DNA of 64,000 nt from Actinomycetes bacterium (GTDB taxonomy: Bacteria; Actinomycetota; Actinomycetes; Propionibacteriales; Propionibacteriaceae): the NCBI GenBank assembly GCA_023460935.1, contig JAEWOI010000034.1:62001-126000 (forward strand). The letters are read 5' to 3'. The translations under genes and the position numbers were made by a program. The notes under the pieces were generated by a model. The model saw nothing but the letters and a program-made list of their open reading frames with translations, searched no databases and was not told where the DNA came from. This document shows positions 7,388 through 16,257 of the stretch, one piece after another; position 1 is the stretch's first letter, and the number at the start of each line of letters is the position of its first letter.

Positions 7388-10300
7388 GTGGTGACGATCA
7401 GCCTGAAGAAGGTCACGGCCGGGTCCGGCTACGACTACCTGACCCGACAGGTCGCCGCGCAGGACGGCATGGTCAGGACCGGGCTCGCCGCCTACTACGA
7501 GGAGAAGGGTGAGGCGCCTGGCGTCTGGATGGGCTCAGGACTGGACGGGCTGGACGGCATCGCCGCCGGCGACCCGGTCACCGAGGCGCAGATGAAGGCC
7601 CTGTTTGGCAACGGCCACCACCCGCTCGCCGACCAGATCCGACAGGTCGCCCTGGACGCCGGCCTGAGCGAACGCGAGGCCGAGAAGGCCTGCCGGCTCG
7701 GCCGTCCCTTCGCCGTCCGGAAAAACGGCTCACCCGAGTTCCACCAGGAACTCAAGCGCCGTTACGTCGCCGCCAACCTCGCCACCGGACGCCCAGCCAG
7801 CACCAAGCTCGACCCCGACCAACTTGCCCAGATCCGCAGCGAGGTGGCGTCAGAGTTCTTCGCCCGAGAGTTCGGCCGGGCTCCCAAGACCCCGCTCGAA
7901 CTCCACCGCGCAGTCGCCGTCTGGTCGCGTCCCGTCGCGGCTACCATCGCCGGCGTCGACCTCACCGTCTCCCCGACGAAGTCCTTTTCGACCTTGTGGG
8001 CACTCGCCCCGCTCGCCACCAGCCAGCAGCTCGAGGAGCTACACCGCCAGGCCGTCGCCAAGGTGGTCGAGTATCTCGAGACCCAGGCCTTCAGCCGCGT
8101 CGGCCCACACGGCGTCCGCAACGTCGAGACGCGCGGCCTCGTCGCCGTCGCCTTCACCCACCGTGACTCCCGCGCCGGCGACCCCGACCTCCACACGCAC
8201 CTTGTCATCGCCAACAAGGTGCAGAGCACCGACGGACGCTGGTACGCCCTGAACACCAACCTGATCTACAAGGCCAAGGTCGCCGCGTCCGAGTTGTACT
8301 CCGCAGTCCTCGAAGCCTCCCTCGCCGAGACCTTCGGTGTCCGATTCGTCGAGCGCAGTACCCGCACCGGCAGACGGCCCGTCCGGGAGATCGAGGGCGT
8401 CGACCTCCATCTCACCGCGCGCTGGTCAACCCGCCGCGGACAGATCGAACACCGGCGCGACGAACTCGCCGCTGCCTTCCTCGCCGATCACGGACGCCCG
8501 CCCACCGAGCCCGAGATGATCGCCCTCGCCCAGCGCGCCAACCTCGAGACCCGCGAGGCCAAGCACGAGCCCCGCTCGCTCGCCGAGCAGCGCGCCAGCT
8601 GGCGCGGGCAAGCAGAGCAGGTGCTCGGGACCAAGGGAGCGGACGCCATGCTGGCCGCCGTCTTCAACCGGCCGGCGGTAACGCCGAAGACGCCGAGCAT
8701 CGACGGGCTGATCGACACGTCGGCCCGCGTCATCGGCATCCTGGAGAACGAGCGCTCAACCTGGCAGGGCTGGCACGTCCGCGCCGAGGCCCTGCGGCAG
8801 ACCCGCGCCGCCGGCGTCTCTGCCGAACTGCTCGACCGCGTCGTCGACACCATCGTCGACCTCGCGCTGCAGACCCGCTCGATCCGCCTCAGCGTCGACG
8901 ACCCAATCGCGGAGCCGGACCCGCTGCGCCGCTCGGACGGCCAGAGTGCGTACACGATCCCCGGCGTCGACTGGTACACCTCCAGCCGCATCCTCGACGC
9001 CGAACAGCGCATCGTCGCCAACGCTGGACGCACCGACGGACGAGTCGTCGCGCCCGAAGTGATCGGCCTCGCCCTCCTCGAAGCCCTCGCCAACGGGACG
9101 CCGCTGACGCCCGGCCAGAGCGACCTCGTCCGCGACATGGCCGGTTCCGGGCAGCGCGTCCAGCTCGCCATCGCACCGGCCGGCACCGGCAAGACCACCG
9201 CGATGCGCGTCCTCGGCTCGGCCTGGACCGAATCCGGCGGCACGGTGATCGGACTGGCGCCGTCCGCCGCCGCCGCCAAGGCCCTCGCCGACCAGCTCGA
9301 CGTGCCCTGCGACACCCTCGCCAAGCTCACCTGGAGCCTCGACCACCCCGAGCAACCGGCGCCGGCCTGGCTGGCCGCCATCGGCCCGGACAGCCTCGTC
9401 ATCATCGACGAAGCCGGCATGGCCGACACCCTCAGCCTCGACCGGGCGATCGCCGAAGTGATGATCCGAGGCGGCAGCGCTCGCCTCGTCGGCGACGACC
9501 GCCAGCTGTCCGCGATTGGCGCTGGCGGCGTCCTGCGGGACATTGAGGCTGCGCACGGCGCGTGTCGCTTGCATGAGGTGCTGCGGTTCGATGACCCCGC
9601 CGAAGCGGCGGCGTCCACCGCGCTACGAGAAGGACGGACGGAGGCGCTCGGCTACTACCTCGACCACGACCGCATCCATGTCGGCGACATCATCACGATG
9701 GCACACGCGGTGCTGGACGCCTGGACGCAGGACCACGCGAACGGCCTCGACGCCCTCATGCTCGCCCCGACTCGAGATCTGGTCAGCCGACTCAACCAAC
9801 TCGCCCAGCAGAGCCACCACGAAGCACGCAGCATGATCGGTCGCGGCGCCGGTCTCGCCGACGGCAACATCGCGGTGGCCGGCGACCTGGTGATCACGCG
9901 CCACAACGCTCGTCGCCTGCCGATCGGAAGTCGTGACTGGGTGAAGAATGGCGACCGCTGGCGCGTCGCGTCCGTGTCGGCGGACGGCAGCCTGCGCGTC
10001 CAGAGCCTGCGCTCGAAGCATGCGGTGAGCCTGCCCGCCGACTACGTCCGCGAGTGGGTCGACCTCGGCTACGCCACCACGATCCACGGCGCGCAAGGCC
10101 TCACCGCCGACACCATGCACGGGCTCGCGAGCGGCGAGGAATCGCGGCAGGACATCTACACAATGCTCACCCGCGGACGGCAGGCGAACCACCTCTACCT
10201 GCAAGTCGTCGGGGACGGCGACCCGCACGGCCTGGCCCACACCGACGCGACCAACCTGCTCACCGGCGTTGAACGGCTGGAGCGCATCCTGTCGCACGAC

Positions 10301-11335
10301 GACGCGGCCGAGTCGGCGTCCACGCGATTGCGGGAGCAGGACGACCCGGCGCGGCTCCTGGCACCGGCCGTCGCGCGGTACAGCGACGCGCTTGGTGTCG
10401 CTGCAGAGCAGGTGCTCGGGCCGGAGCTTGGCCATCGGCTCGACCAAGAGGCCGACAACCTCGTCCTGTGGCTCACCGAGTGCCCGGCGTGGGATACGCT
10501 CCGTGCCGACTTGCTCGGGTGCGCCGCCGACGGACACGACCCGGTAAGGCTGCTGCGCGAGACGGTCGGCATGGGGGAGCTGGACACCGCCCGTGACCCG
10601 GCCGCAGTGCTCGACCACCGTCTGCATCTGCTGGTGCCTGAGAAGGAACCGAGGCCGTTGCCGTGGTTGCGCGGCGTCCCGAGCCGCGTCGCCAACGACG
10701 AAGTGTGGGGGACGTACTTGCAGGCCCGCGCGGAGCGGGTCGAGCGGCTGTCGGGCGCACTGCGGTGGCAGGTCCGTTCCAACCACCGCCCTCCGGACTG
10801 GCTGGGGCCGGTGTCACTGACCCCCCGGATGTTCGAGAACGGCGCCCTGCTCGGCGACCTCTCGGTTTGGCGCGCGGTGATGGGCGTGCCGGCGTCCGAC
10901 CTGCGCCCGACCGGGGCGCCGGCCATGGGAGAGGCGGCAGCGCGCTGGCAGCGCGACCTCGAAGCTCGGCTGGATCGATCGCTCGGCGTGGGGGAGTGGG
11001 GACGGCGGCTCCCCAGCCTCGACCCGGCGCTCGCACGCGACCCGGGAAGGCTCGTCATCGCGCGTCGGCTCCACGCTCTCGCTGAGAGGGGCGTCGACGT
11101 TCCTCAAGTGGTCGAGCGCGCGCTTGCGGAGGGCCCCCTGCCGGGTGAGCATGCCGCGTCAGCCCTCTGGTGGCGAGTGTTCAGTGCCGCCGGTTCGCGC
11201 CTTGGCTGGCCGCCCGCGCCCACGAAGGAGGTGTGGGAGACCATCGATCCGCCACGCCGCCGCCGGCCGGAGGAGGAACACCTGCCCAGCTGGGGCCACG
11301 ACCGTGACCGCGGCGGCCCATCCATCGGCTTCTGA
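7388..11335 (+). CDS. MobF-family conjugative relaxase-helicase (TraA/TrwC-like)
   Basis: A 1315-residue protein. The N-terminal TrwC-type relaxase has a tyrosine near the start (GSGYDYLTRQ) and the three-histidine metal motif HRDSRAGDPDLHTHL at about residues 256-270. A RecD-like helicase follows, with Walker A APAGTGKTT at about 596-604 and Walker B VIIDEAG near 673. Such enzymes nick oriT, stay bound to the 5' end and unwind the strand for transfer. Tandem GTG codons at 7388 and 7391 follow a strong GGAGGTGAG site, so the start may be either. Direct repeats upstream form a candidate oriT. No coupling protein or secretion ATPase is encoded, so transfer would need a helper. The gene is GC-rich like the host and appears intact. 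Confidence 0.9.
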   Translation: MVTISLKKVTAGSGYDYLTRQVAAQDGMVRTGLAAYYEEKGEAPGVWMGSGLDGLDGIAAGDPVTEAQMKALFGNGHHPLADQIRQVALDAGLSEREAEKACRLGRPFAVRKNGSPEFHQELKRRYVAANLATGRPASTKLDPDQLAQIRSEVASEFFAREFGRAPKTPLELHRAVAVWSRPVAATIAGVDLTVSPTKSFSTLWALAPLATSQQLEELHRQAVAKVVEYLETQAFSRVGPHGVRNVETRGLVAVAFTHRDSRAGDPDLHTHLVIANKVQSTDGRWYALNTNLIYKAKVAASELYSAVLEASLAETFGVRFVERSTRTGRRPVREIEGVDLHLTARWSTRRGQIEHRRDELAAAFLADHGRPPTEPEMIALAQRANLETREAKHEPRSLAEQRASWRGQAEQVLGTKGADAMLAAVFNRPAVTPKTPSIDGLIDTSARVIGILENERSTWQGWHVRAEALRQTRAAGVSAELLDRVVDTIVDLALQTRSIRLSVDDPIAEPDPLRRSDGQSAYTIPGVDWYTSSRILDAEQRIVANAGRTDGRVVAPEVIGLALLEALANGTPLTPGQSDLVRDMAGSGQRVQLAIAPAGTGKTTAMRVLGSAWTESGGTVIGLAPSAAAAKALADQLDVPCDTLAKLTWSLDHPEQPAPAWLAAIGPDSLVIIDEAGMADTLSLDRAIAEVMIRGGSARLVGDDRQLSAIGAGGVLRDIEAAHGACRLHEVLRFDDPAEAAASTALREGRTEALGYYLDHDRIHVGDIITMAHAVLDAWTQDHANGLDALMLAPTRDLVSRLNQLAQQSHHEARSMIGRGAGLADGNIAVAGDLVITRHNARRLPIGSRDWVKNGDRWRVASVSADGSLRVQSLRSKHAVSLPADYVREWVDLGYATTIHGAQGLTADTMHGLASGEESRQDIYTMLTRGRQANHLYLQVVGDGDPHGLAHTDATNLLTGVERLERILSHDDAAESASTRLREQDDPARLLAPAVARYSDALGVAAEQVLGPELGHRLDQEADNLVLWLTECPAWDTLRADLLGCAADGHDPVRLLRETVGMGELDTARDPAAVLDHRLHLLVPEKEPRPLPWLRGVPSRVANDEVWGTYLQARAERVERLSGALRWQVRSNHRPPDWLGPVSLTPRMFENGALLGDLSVWRAVMGVPASDLRPTGAPAMGEAAARWQRDLEARLDRSLGVGEWGRRLPSLDPALARDPGRLVIARRLHALAERGVDVPQVVERALAEGPLPGEHAASALWWRVFSAAGSRLGWPPAPTKEVWETIDPPRRRRPEEEHLPSWGHDRDRGGPSIGF

Positions 11336-11363
11336 ACATCCACCACACAACGAAGGAGAGACC

Positions 11364-11576
11364 ATGCCCGTCATCGAGAGCGCCAAGCCCGGCGCCTTCA
11401 TCTCCCTGTCCGCCGCCGCCGACATCCTGGGCATCAGCGTGCATACCCTGCGCCGTCGGATCGCCGCCGGCGAGCTACCGGCCTTCCGCACAGGTCGCCG
11501 AATCATCCGCGTTCGCGTGAGCGACCTGGAGAAGCTCATGCGCCGAGTCCCCTCTGCGCGGCTGGCGGAATACTGA
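11364..11576 (+). CDS. Excisionase-like helix-turn-helix protein
   Basis: A 70-residue protein from the ATG at 11364, preceded by AAGGAGAG. The core reads FISLSAAADILGISVHTLRR followed by IAAGELPAFRTGRRIIRVRVSDLEKLM. This is the MerR/excisionase-type winged helix (HTH_17) in which a helix-turn-helix is followed by a two-strand wing. Such proteins direct excision of integrated elements or regulate their genes. It starts 28 bp after the relaxase stop, probably in the same transcript, and converges with the HEPN gene. Its partner would be the integrase at 13409-14566. Confidence 0.85.
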   Translation: MPVIESAKPGAFISLSAAADILGISVHTLRRRIAAGELPAFRTGRRIIRVRVSDLEKLMRRVPSARLAEY

Positions 11577-11635
11577 TTCGGTAGCACGGCTCGGGAGTTC
11601 CGCGGGCCAACGGGATGATGCTGTGGAGCGCTGAC

Positions 11636-12145
11636 CTAGAATACCGAAGGTGCTAGCTCCGCGACTATCCAGTCACCGATAACTATTCCAATGTCGGCGA
11701 GGTCTAGAGCTTTGCGGCGTCCCAGTCCTTCATTCTGCCCGTGGGCAATCTTGTTTCTACGATCGACCAAGAACTCTAGCTCGCGCTGCAGCTCCTCATC
11801 ATTGGCTGCCAAGAACGCGCCAAGTCGGGCGCTATGCTGCACGTCGAATTTCGCGAGCTCTGCGACGAGTCGCCCGGGCTTGGGGTTCGACCCTCTGAAG
11901 TATTGACCTCTGACGAATGCGGCGACCTTGGGGCTCGCCTGATCTTCGGCGGCCCGACAAAGAGTCTCCTCGAATGTGAACTCGAGGTGGCCACACGTTC
12001 GGATCACAAGAAACCGGGCCAGAGCGGATTCGATCTCTGACGACGTTGTAGGCGGCAGTTCATCCAGCGTCTTCCTCAACTCGACGAGCCGCCTACGCGA
12101 CTCAGATATCGCTTGGCTGGGCCAAGCAGCGGCCCACGCCTGCAT
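11636..12145 (-). CDS. HEPN-domain putative RNase (MAE_28990/RiboL-PSP type)
   Basis: A 169-residue all-helical protein. Near the C-terminus it has RRNKIAHGQN, with Arg130 and His135 forming the R-x4-H catalytic signature of HEPN RNases, and LARFLVIRTCGHLEFTFEE on an earlier helix. The layout matches the MAE_28990 or RiboL-PSP groups of HEPN proteins. HEPN domains act as metal-independent RNases in toxin-antitoxin, abortive-infection and CRISPR effectors. Its ATG at 12145 directly abuts the stop codon of the DUF262 gene (12146-12148), so the two are translationally coupled and should work together. Base composition is distinctly lower in GC than the host. Confidence 0.75.
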   Translation of the reverse strand: MQAWAAAWPSQAISESRRRLVELRKTLDELPPTTSSEIESALARFLVIRTCGHLEFTFEETLCRAAEDQASPKVAAFVRGQYFRGSNPKPGRLVAELAKFDVQHSARLGAFLAANDEELQRELEFLVDRRNKIAHGQNEGLGRRKALDLADIGIVIGDWIVAELAPSVF

Positions 12146-13270
12146 CTATACCCCTTGAAACGCCGTGAGTGAGGCAGTGAGCCGCGCACTGACAACGTTC
12201 TCGTCGGCCGTTGATCGACTCGTTGCCTCGTCGAACTCGCGGACTCCGTCGAGAGCGTTGAGCGCTACGGCAACGTCCTCCCTCGGGAGACTTCCAGATG
12301 CCAGACGGGACATGAGGCCGAAGAAGATGGCTTCAGTCCTGGCCGCATTGACTTGGCGGGAGTTCTTGCGTAGGGCGTCTTCCCCAACCGTTTGGTCAAG
12401 GAGGTCGCTTGCCTGCTCGAAGAGGCCCTTCGCGCTGACCAGCGCTGGTGCCGCGGCTTGGCGGAACTCTTCTGCGAAGTCGTTCAGGAACGCTTTGAGC
12501 GGTCGCGCGTACTCGTCTGACTTCAAGTACATGGCAAGAATACGGAGCACAAGCTCTTGGTCACGCAATCGAGGACTCTTGCGACCGTATAGGGACCTCC
12601 ACGATGGGCGCACGTTCAGTTCCTCGATCAGGTCCACAAGTGGACCTGCGTATAGCGCAACCCGGATCTCATGAGGAGTCAATTGAGTGCCCCCCGCGTT
12701 TAGCCGTTCGAAGATCTGGTAAACAGACTCGAGGGACTCCTTGCTGCCATCCGTCGTCACCACGGTTGCCTGCATGAACGAATTGTCGATAGTGCGGCGA
12801 TCGCGGTCGTCCAGTGAGGCGTATGTCTTGCCCTTGAGGCGATCACTGACATTCTGAAGTGAAAATTCCCTGGTCGAGTAGATCCCCCTATAGAAGTACT
12901 GTAGGGTCAGAAGTCGCTGCTGCCCGTCAAGGACCAAGTACCTGTGGTCAGACTTCTGCCGGACCAAGAAGATGCCCGGAACGGGAAATCCCAAGATCAG
13001 CGACTCGACGAACCTGTCCATCTGCTTCTTGGTCCAAACGAATCCACGCTGGAAGCCTGCAGACTCGATGCTGGGATCCGAGAGGCCGAACCGGGGAACC
13101 GCGATGTCCCCGGCGTCGAGCCTCCTGACCAGCCCCAGCACATCGAAGTCCTGACCGGCGTAGCTAACGCTTGGCGGGTTGGGATCGGCGTCGCTGAGAT
13201 CTTCGAGCTCATCGTGAGTGAGGATGAGGTCTTCGTCCTCGATCGTCGGCTCGTTTGGGTTTTCAGACAC
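12146..13270 (-). CDS. DUF262 (GmrS/ParB-like fold) protein
   Basis: A 374-residue protein with the defining DUF262 elements: FQRGFVW at 73-79, DGQQRLLTL from 115, and FERLNAGGTQL near 187-197. The DGQQR motif belongs to the ParB/Srx-like nucleotide-binding fold that drives GmrSD type IV restriction, SspE and related defence proteins. In those, a DUF1524 HNH nuclease is often fused; here it is absent and a separate HEPN gene follows with no gap, so the HEPN protein probably supplies nuclease activity. The N-terminal 35 residues are very acidic. The gene is leftward, between the integrase and the HEPN gene, and has lower GC than host genes. Confidence 0.85.
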   Translation of the reverse strand: MSENPNEPTIEDEDLILTHDELEDLSDADPNPPSVSYAGQDFDVLGLVRRLDAGDIAVPRFGLSDPSIESAGFQRGFVWTKKQMDRFVESLILGFPVPGIFLVRQKSDHRYLVLDGQQRLLTLQYFYRGIYSTREFSLQNVSDRLKGKTYASLDDRDRRTIDNSFMQATVVTTDGSKESLESVYQIFERLNAGGTQLTPHEIRVALYAGPLVDLIEELNVRPSWRSLYGRKSPRLRDQELVLRILAMYLKSDEYARPLKAFLNDFAEEFRQAAAPALVSAKGLFEQASDLLDQTVGEDALRKNSRQVNAARTEAIFFGLMSRLASGSLPREDVAVALNALDGVREFDEATSRSTADENVVSARLTASLTAFQGV

Positions 13271-13408
13271 GATTTCTGCCTCGATATCCGTTGGCGAGGT
13301 GGCCCCCCGCGACGTGATGATGCACTAGAACCGTACTGGATGTGACGAATCAGCTGGGTGACACGCGCCACTCGCAGGATCTGGCGAGCGCTCAGGATCC
13401 CGCGAGGC

Positions 13409-14566
13409 TCACTGCACGAGCCGAGAGAGGCTCTCGGCGATGAGTTGGTCCCGTCCCTTCGCAGTGTGTTGATAGAGCAGTGCAGCGTTGGCTGTTGAGT
13501 GACCAAGCCGGGCTTGAAGGTCGGCGAGCGTTGCTCCCTGCTGAGCGGCCATCACGGCGCCGGTGTGGCGCAGATCGTGGAAGCGGAGGTCCGGGCGGCC
13601 AGCGATCTCCGCTGCCTTCTTGAAGTAACCGGTGATCGTGGAGGGCCACTGCTGGCGTCCGTTCGCGGCCGGGAAGAGCAGACCCTCCTGGCCGGGTGCC
13701 GCGAAGGTCTCCAGGTGCTCCTTGATGATCGGGATCAGGTGGGGCGGGATCGCCACGTCGCGGATGCCGGCCTCGGACTTCGGCGGTTCGACCTGGATCT
13801 TGCGGTTCACCCAGACCACGCCGCGGCGCACCTGGATCACGCCGGTCCATCGTCCGCCGACGTGGCGCAGCTTGATGTCCTTGCGGCGTAGCTCAGCGAT
13901 CTCGCCGTAGCGCAGCGCACACCAGGAGGCGAGCAGCACCATTAGCTTCCACTTCTCGGGCATGTTCTCGACGATCACGTCGAGTTCCTCGATCGAGGCG
14001 GGCTCCAGCCGGCGACGCTTCGGCTGGTAACCGGCGCCGCGGATGTGCACCGGGCTGGCCTCGATCAGGTCCTCGTCGACCGCGCTGTTCATGATCGCCC
14101 GCAGGAGCCCGTACGCCTTCGAGTTCGCCCGCGGGCTGTCGCCGTTGCCCTCCAGCGTGTCCTCGTACCAGCGGCGCACCGCGCCCTTGGTGATGTCACG
14201 CAGCCGCATCCGTCCGAACGTCGGCACCAGGTGGTGCTCGAGAGTGGCCTCGTAGTTGGCTCGCGTCGACGCCCGCAGCGGCTCGCCCTTGTCGGTGCGG
14301 CGCTTGGCGATCCACTTCTTCGCGTAGGTCTCGAAGTCGGGCGTCGTCGCCACCGCCCGAGCCTTCTCGGCCCGGTGCCTCGGAGGCGACCACTCGTTGG
14401 CCTCGATCAGCTTGCGCTCCTCGTGGAGCCAGCCCTCGGCGTCGATCTTGGCCTGGAAGGTGGTCGGTGCGACGTGTCGCAGGAGGTCCGGACCGGTGTA
14501 GACGGCCTGGTGACGACCCGAGGCGAGCTTGCGGATCGAGCCGAACTCGCGGCGTTCGCGGCCCAT
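13409..14566 (-). CDS. Tyrosine site-specific integrase
   Basis: A 385-residue phage-type integrase. There is an N-terminal arm-binding region (GSIRKLASGRHQAVYTGPD), a core-binding helical domain around residues 75-180 and a complete catalytic domain: Arg in ALRYGE, the HDLRHTG box (His330, Arg333), GHS, and the nucleophile Tyr365 in ALLYQHTAKG. It lies next to the intact tRNA gene and is read away from it. TATTGCACG repeats between its start and the attachment site are likely binding sites. Integration at the tRNA 3' end is consistent with the 43-bp att copies. No damage is seen, so it should be functional. Confidence 0.93.
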   Translation of the reverse strand: MGRERREFGSIRKLASGRHQAVYTGPDLLRHVAPTTFQAKIDAEGWLHEERKLIEANEWSPPRHRAEKARAVATTPDFETYAKKWIAKRRTDKGEPLRASTRANYEATLEHHLVPTFGRMRLRDITKGAVRRWYEDTLEGNGDSPRANSKAYGLLRAIMNSAVDEDLIEASPVHIRGAGYQPKRRRLEPASIEELDVIVENMPEKWKLMVLLASWCALRYGEIAELRRKDIKLRHVGGRWTGVIQVRRGVVWVNRKIQVEPPKSEAGIRDVAIPPHLIPIIKEHLETFAAPGQEGLLFPAANGRQQWPSTITGYFKKAAEIAGRPDLRFHDLRHTGAVMAAQQGATLADLQARLGHSTANAALLYQHTAKGRDQLIAESLSRLVQ

Positions 14567-14582
14567 CGGAGCCTCCGATCCT

Positions 14583-14612
14583 TATTGCACGACGTACGCA
14601 TATCGTGCAATA
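14583..14612. repeat. Arm-type TATTGCACG repeats, right end (two copies, inverted pair)
   Basis: TATTGCACG at 14583-14591 and its inverse at 14604-14612 lie upstream of the integrase start. They match the left-end repeats exactly and may also overlap the integrase promoter. Confidence 0.6.
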
Positions 14613-14696
14613 GGAGGGGTCTGAAGTGCAACCTTCTGGCCTGTTGCGGCTCGGTCGACCGAAGGTAAGATGCCTAGTGAACGAGCAGTAATCTGC

Positions 14697-14773
14697 TGGT
14701 GGGGCGGGTGGGGCTCGAACCCACGACCCAGGGATTATGAGTCCCCTGCTCTGACCGGCTGAGCTACCGCCCC
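14697..14773 (-). tRNA. tRNA with CAU anticodon, probably tRNA-Ile2; integration target
   Basis: The minus strand folds as a complete 77-nt tRNA: GGGGCGG acceptor paired with CCGCCCC, a D-arm, anticodon loop CTCATAA, T-loop TTCGAGC and an encoded CCA. The CAU anticodon fits either elongator Met or lysidine-modified Ile2. The anticodon-arm context (GAGCAGGGGACTCATAATC) is closer to Ile2 genes such as E. coli ileX, so Ile2 is favoured. The 3' part from the anticodon loop onward was supplied by the integrated element; the original 3' end is at 2508-2550. Confidence 0.85.
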
Positions 14774-14846
14774 GGAGCTGGCTGCAGCGCCAAGGTATCC
14801 GGCGGCGCGCCGGGCTGTCCAAACCTGCGGGGTGCGCGAACCGCGC

Positions 14847-16133
14847 TCACGCCGACGTGTCCCCGGCGGCCTCGCCGAGCGTGACAATCCGCTGCAGCTC
14901 AAGGGTCAGCGCGCGCTCTGCCACGGTCGCGTCCAGGTGCGCAGCGTCCACGTGCACCGTGCAGAACAACCGTCCCGCGTAGGAGAACGCGGCCACCCCG
15001 AAGCGCACGTTGCCCTGCAGCGGCACGACGGGCCACGCGAGCTCCAGGGGCGCCCCGGCGATGAACAGCCGCTCCGCCGGCCCCCGGACGTTGGTCACGA
15101 ACGCCGCGATGAACCGCTGCCGCTGGGCCAGGAACGCGTACACCCGCGAGCCGAGCTGGCTGCGCGTCAGCTCGAACGTCCCCTGCGCCCTCGCCTCCGC
15201 CTTGCCGGCGCTCGTCAGCGCCGAGATCCGCGCCAGCCGCTCCCGCAGGTCGCTCACCCCCGTGGGCAGCCGCACCAGCATCACGCCCACAGCGTTCCCG
15301 GACGTCCCCCGCTCCGGCAGCGCCACCGGCACGCTCACCGGCACCGGCTGCAGCACCGGTGCCCCGGCCGCCTCCAGGGCCGCCTCCAGCGCCGGCGCCA
15401 CCGCAGCCAGCAGCGCATCGTTCAGCGTTGCACCCGCACTCCGCGCGCCCGCGCCCAACGAGGCCAGGTCCACCTGGGTGAAGCCCATCCCGCGCCGCGG
15501 CCCGATCGGCCCGAGCAGCACCGTCCGCGGCACAGCCAGCCGGAACACCGACAGCACCCGCGCCACCGCCACCCGCAGCGACGCCCGCCGCCTGGGCGCC
15601 GGCACCGGCCGCACGCCCTGCGTCGCGGCCCTGGGCTCAGGCAGACGCCCGAACAGGTGCTGCACCAACCCCACCACGCCGACCCCGTCGGCCACCGCGT
15701 GGTGCACCCTGAACACCACCCCGGGGCCGGTCCCCGCTCCGGTCACCACGAGCAGCTCCCACAGCGGACGGTCCAGCGGCAACGGCCTGGTCATCAAGTC
15801 GCCAGCCAGCTCGCCCAGTCCCGCCGCACCCGCCACGGCCTCAACCTGGCGGACGTGCCAGCCAAGGTCCGGCGCACACTCCTGCCACACCAGCCGCCGG
15901 CCGCTGCGACTCACCCGCTGCCGGAAACGACGCAGCTGCGGCGAGGCTCCCTCCAGCGTCCGCGCCAGCTCGGCCCGCAGCGCCTCCAGGTCCGCCTCGC
16001 CGTCCGGCCCGACAAAGCCGCCCCTCCCCAGCACCCCGGCCATCAGGAACACGTTCACCTGGTCGTGCGCGTCGAAGACCAGGTTCGACGCGTCCGCGGG
16101 GGAGAGCGCCTCCCTTACCTGGTCCACCGGCAC
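14847..16133 (-). CDS. WS/DGAT-family O-acyltransferase
   Basis: The active-site motif HHxxxDG appears as HHAVADG, and the N-terminal part (LSPADASNLVFDAHDQVNVF, then LDRPLWELLVV) is typical of wax ester synthase/diacylglycerol acyltransferases. These enzymes transfer acyl-CoA to diacylglycerol or long-chain alcohols to make storage triacylglycerol or wax esters at the membrane. The frame is open far upstream, but those residues only mirror the opposite-strand gene. GTG at 16133, with GGGAGG eight bases before it, gives a normal 428-residue length. It diverges from the small gene at 16258. Storage lipid synthesis is the expected role; exact substrates cannot be read from sequence. Confidence 0.85.
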   Translation of the reverse strand: MPVDQVREALSPADASNLVFDAHDQVNVFLMAGVLGRGGFVGPDGEADLEALRAELARTLEGASPQLRRFRQRVSRSGRRLVWQECAPDLGWHVRQVEAVAGAAGLGELAGDLMTRPLPLDRPLWELLVVTGAGTGPGVVFRVHHAVADGVGVVGLVQHLFGRLPEPRAATQGVRPVPAPRRRASLRVAVARVLSVFRLAVPRTVLLGPIGPRRGMGFTQVDLASLGAGARSAGATLNDALLAAVAPALEAALEAAGAPVLQPVPVSVPVALPERGTSGNAVGVMLVRLPTGVSDLRERLARISALTSAGKAEARAQGTFELTRSQLGSRVYAFLAQRQRFIAAFVTNVRGPAERLFIAGAPLELAWPVVPLQGNVRFGVAAFSYAGRLFCTVHVDAAHLDATVAERALTLELQRIVTLGEAAGDTSA

Positions 16134-16257
16134 TGCCCGCCTCCCTGCTCCGAAGCCGTTCCAAGGGTCCCACGACGCCCGCTCCCGCGCGCCGGGTTGC
16201 GCGGGTTGCCCGCTAGCCTGAAGTGACGGACGCGACGCAGCGACGAAGGGAACCCGA

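Larger units (their letters stand above)
2508..14742. mobile_element. 12.2-kb tRNA-targeting integrative (mobilizable) element
   Basis: The boundaries are the two near-identical tRNA 3' ends. Inside are a tyrosine integrase next to the intact tRNA, TATTGCAYG repeats near both ends, an excisionase-like HTH protein, a MobF relaxase-helicase and a candidate oriT. No mating-pair genes (VirB4, VirD4 or other type IV secretion components) are seen, so it is probably mobilized by a helper, that is, an IME rather than a self-transmissible ICE. Two cargo modules, at 3055-6837 and 11636-13270, flank the relaxase. Their base composition, judged by eye, is lower in GC than both the relaxase and the host, which suggests separate origins. 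Confidence 0.85.
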
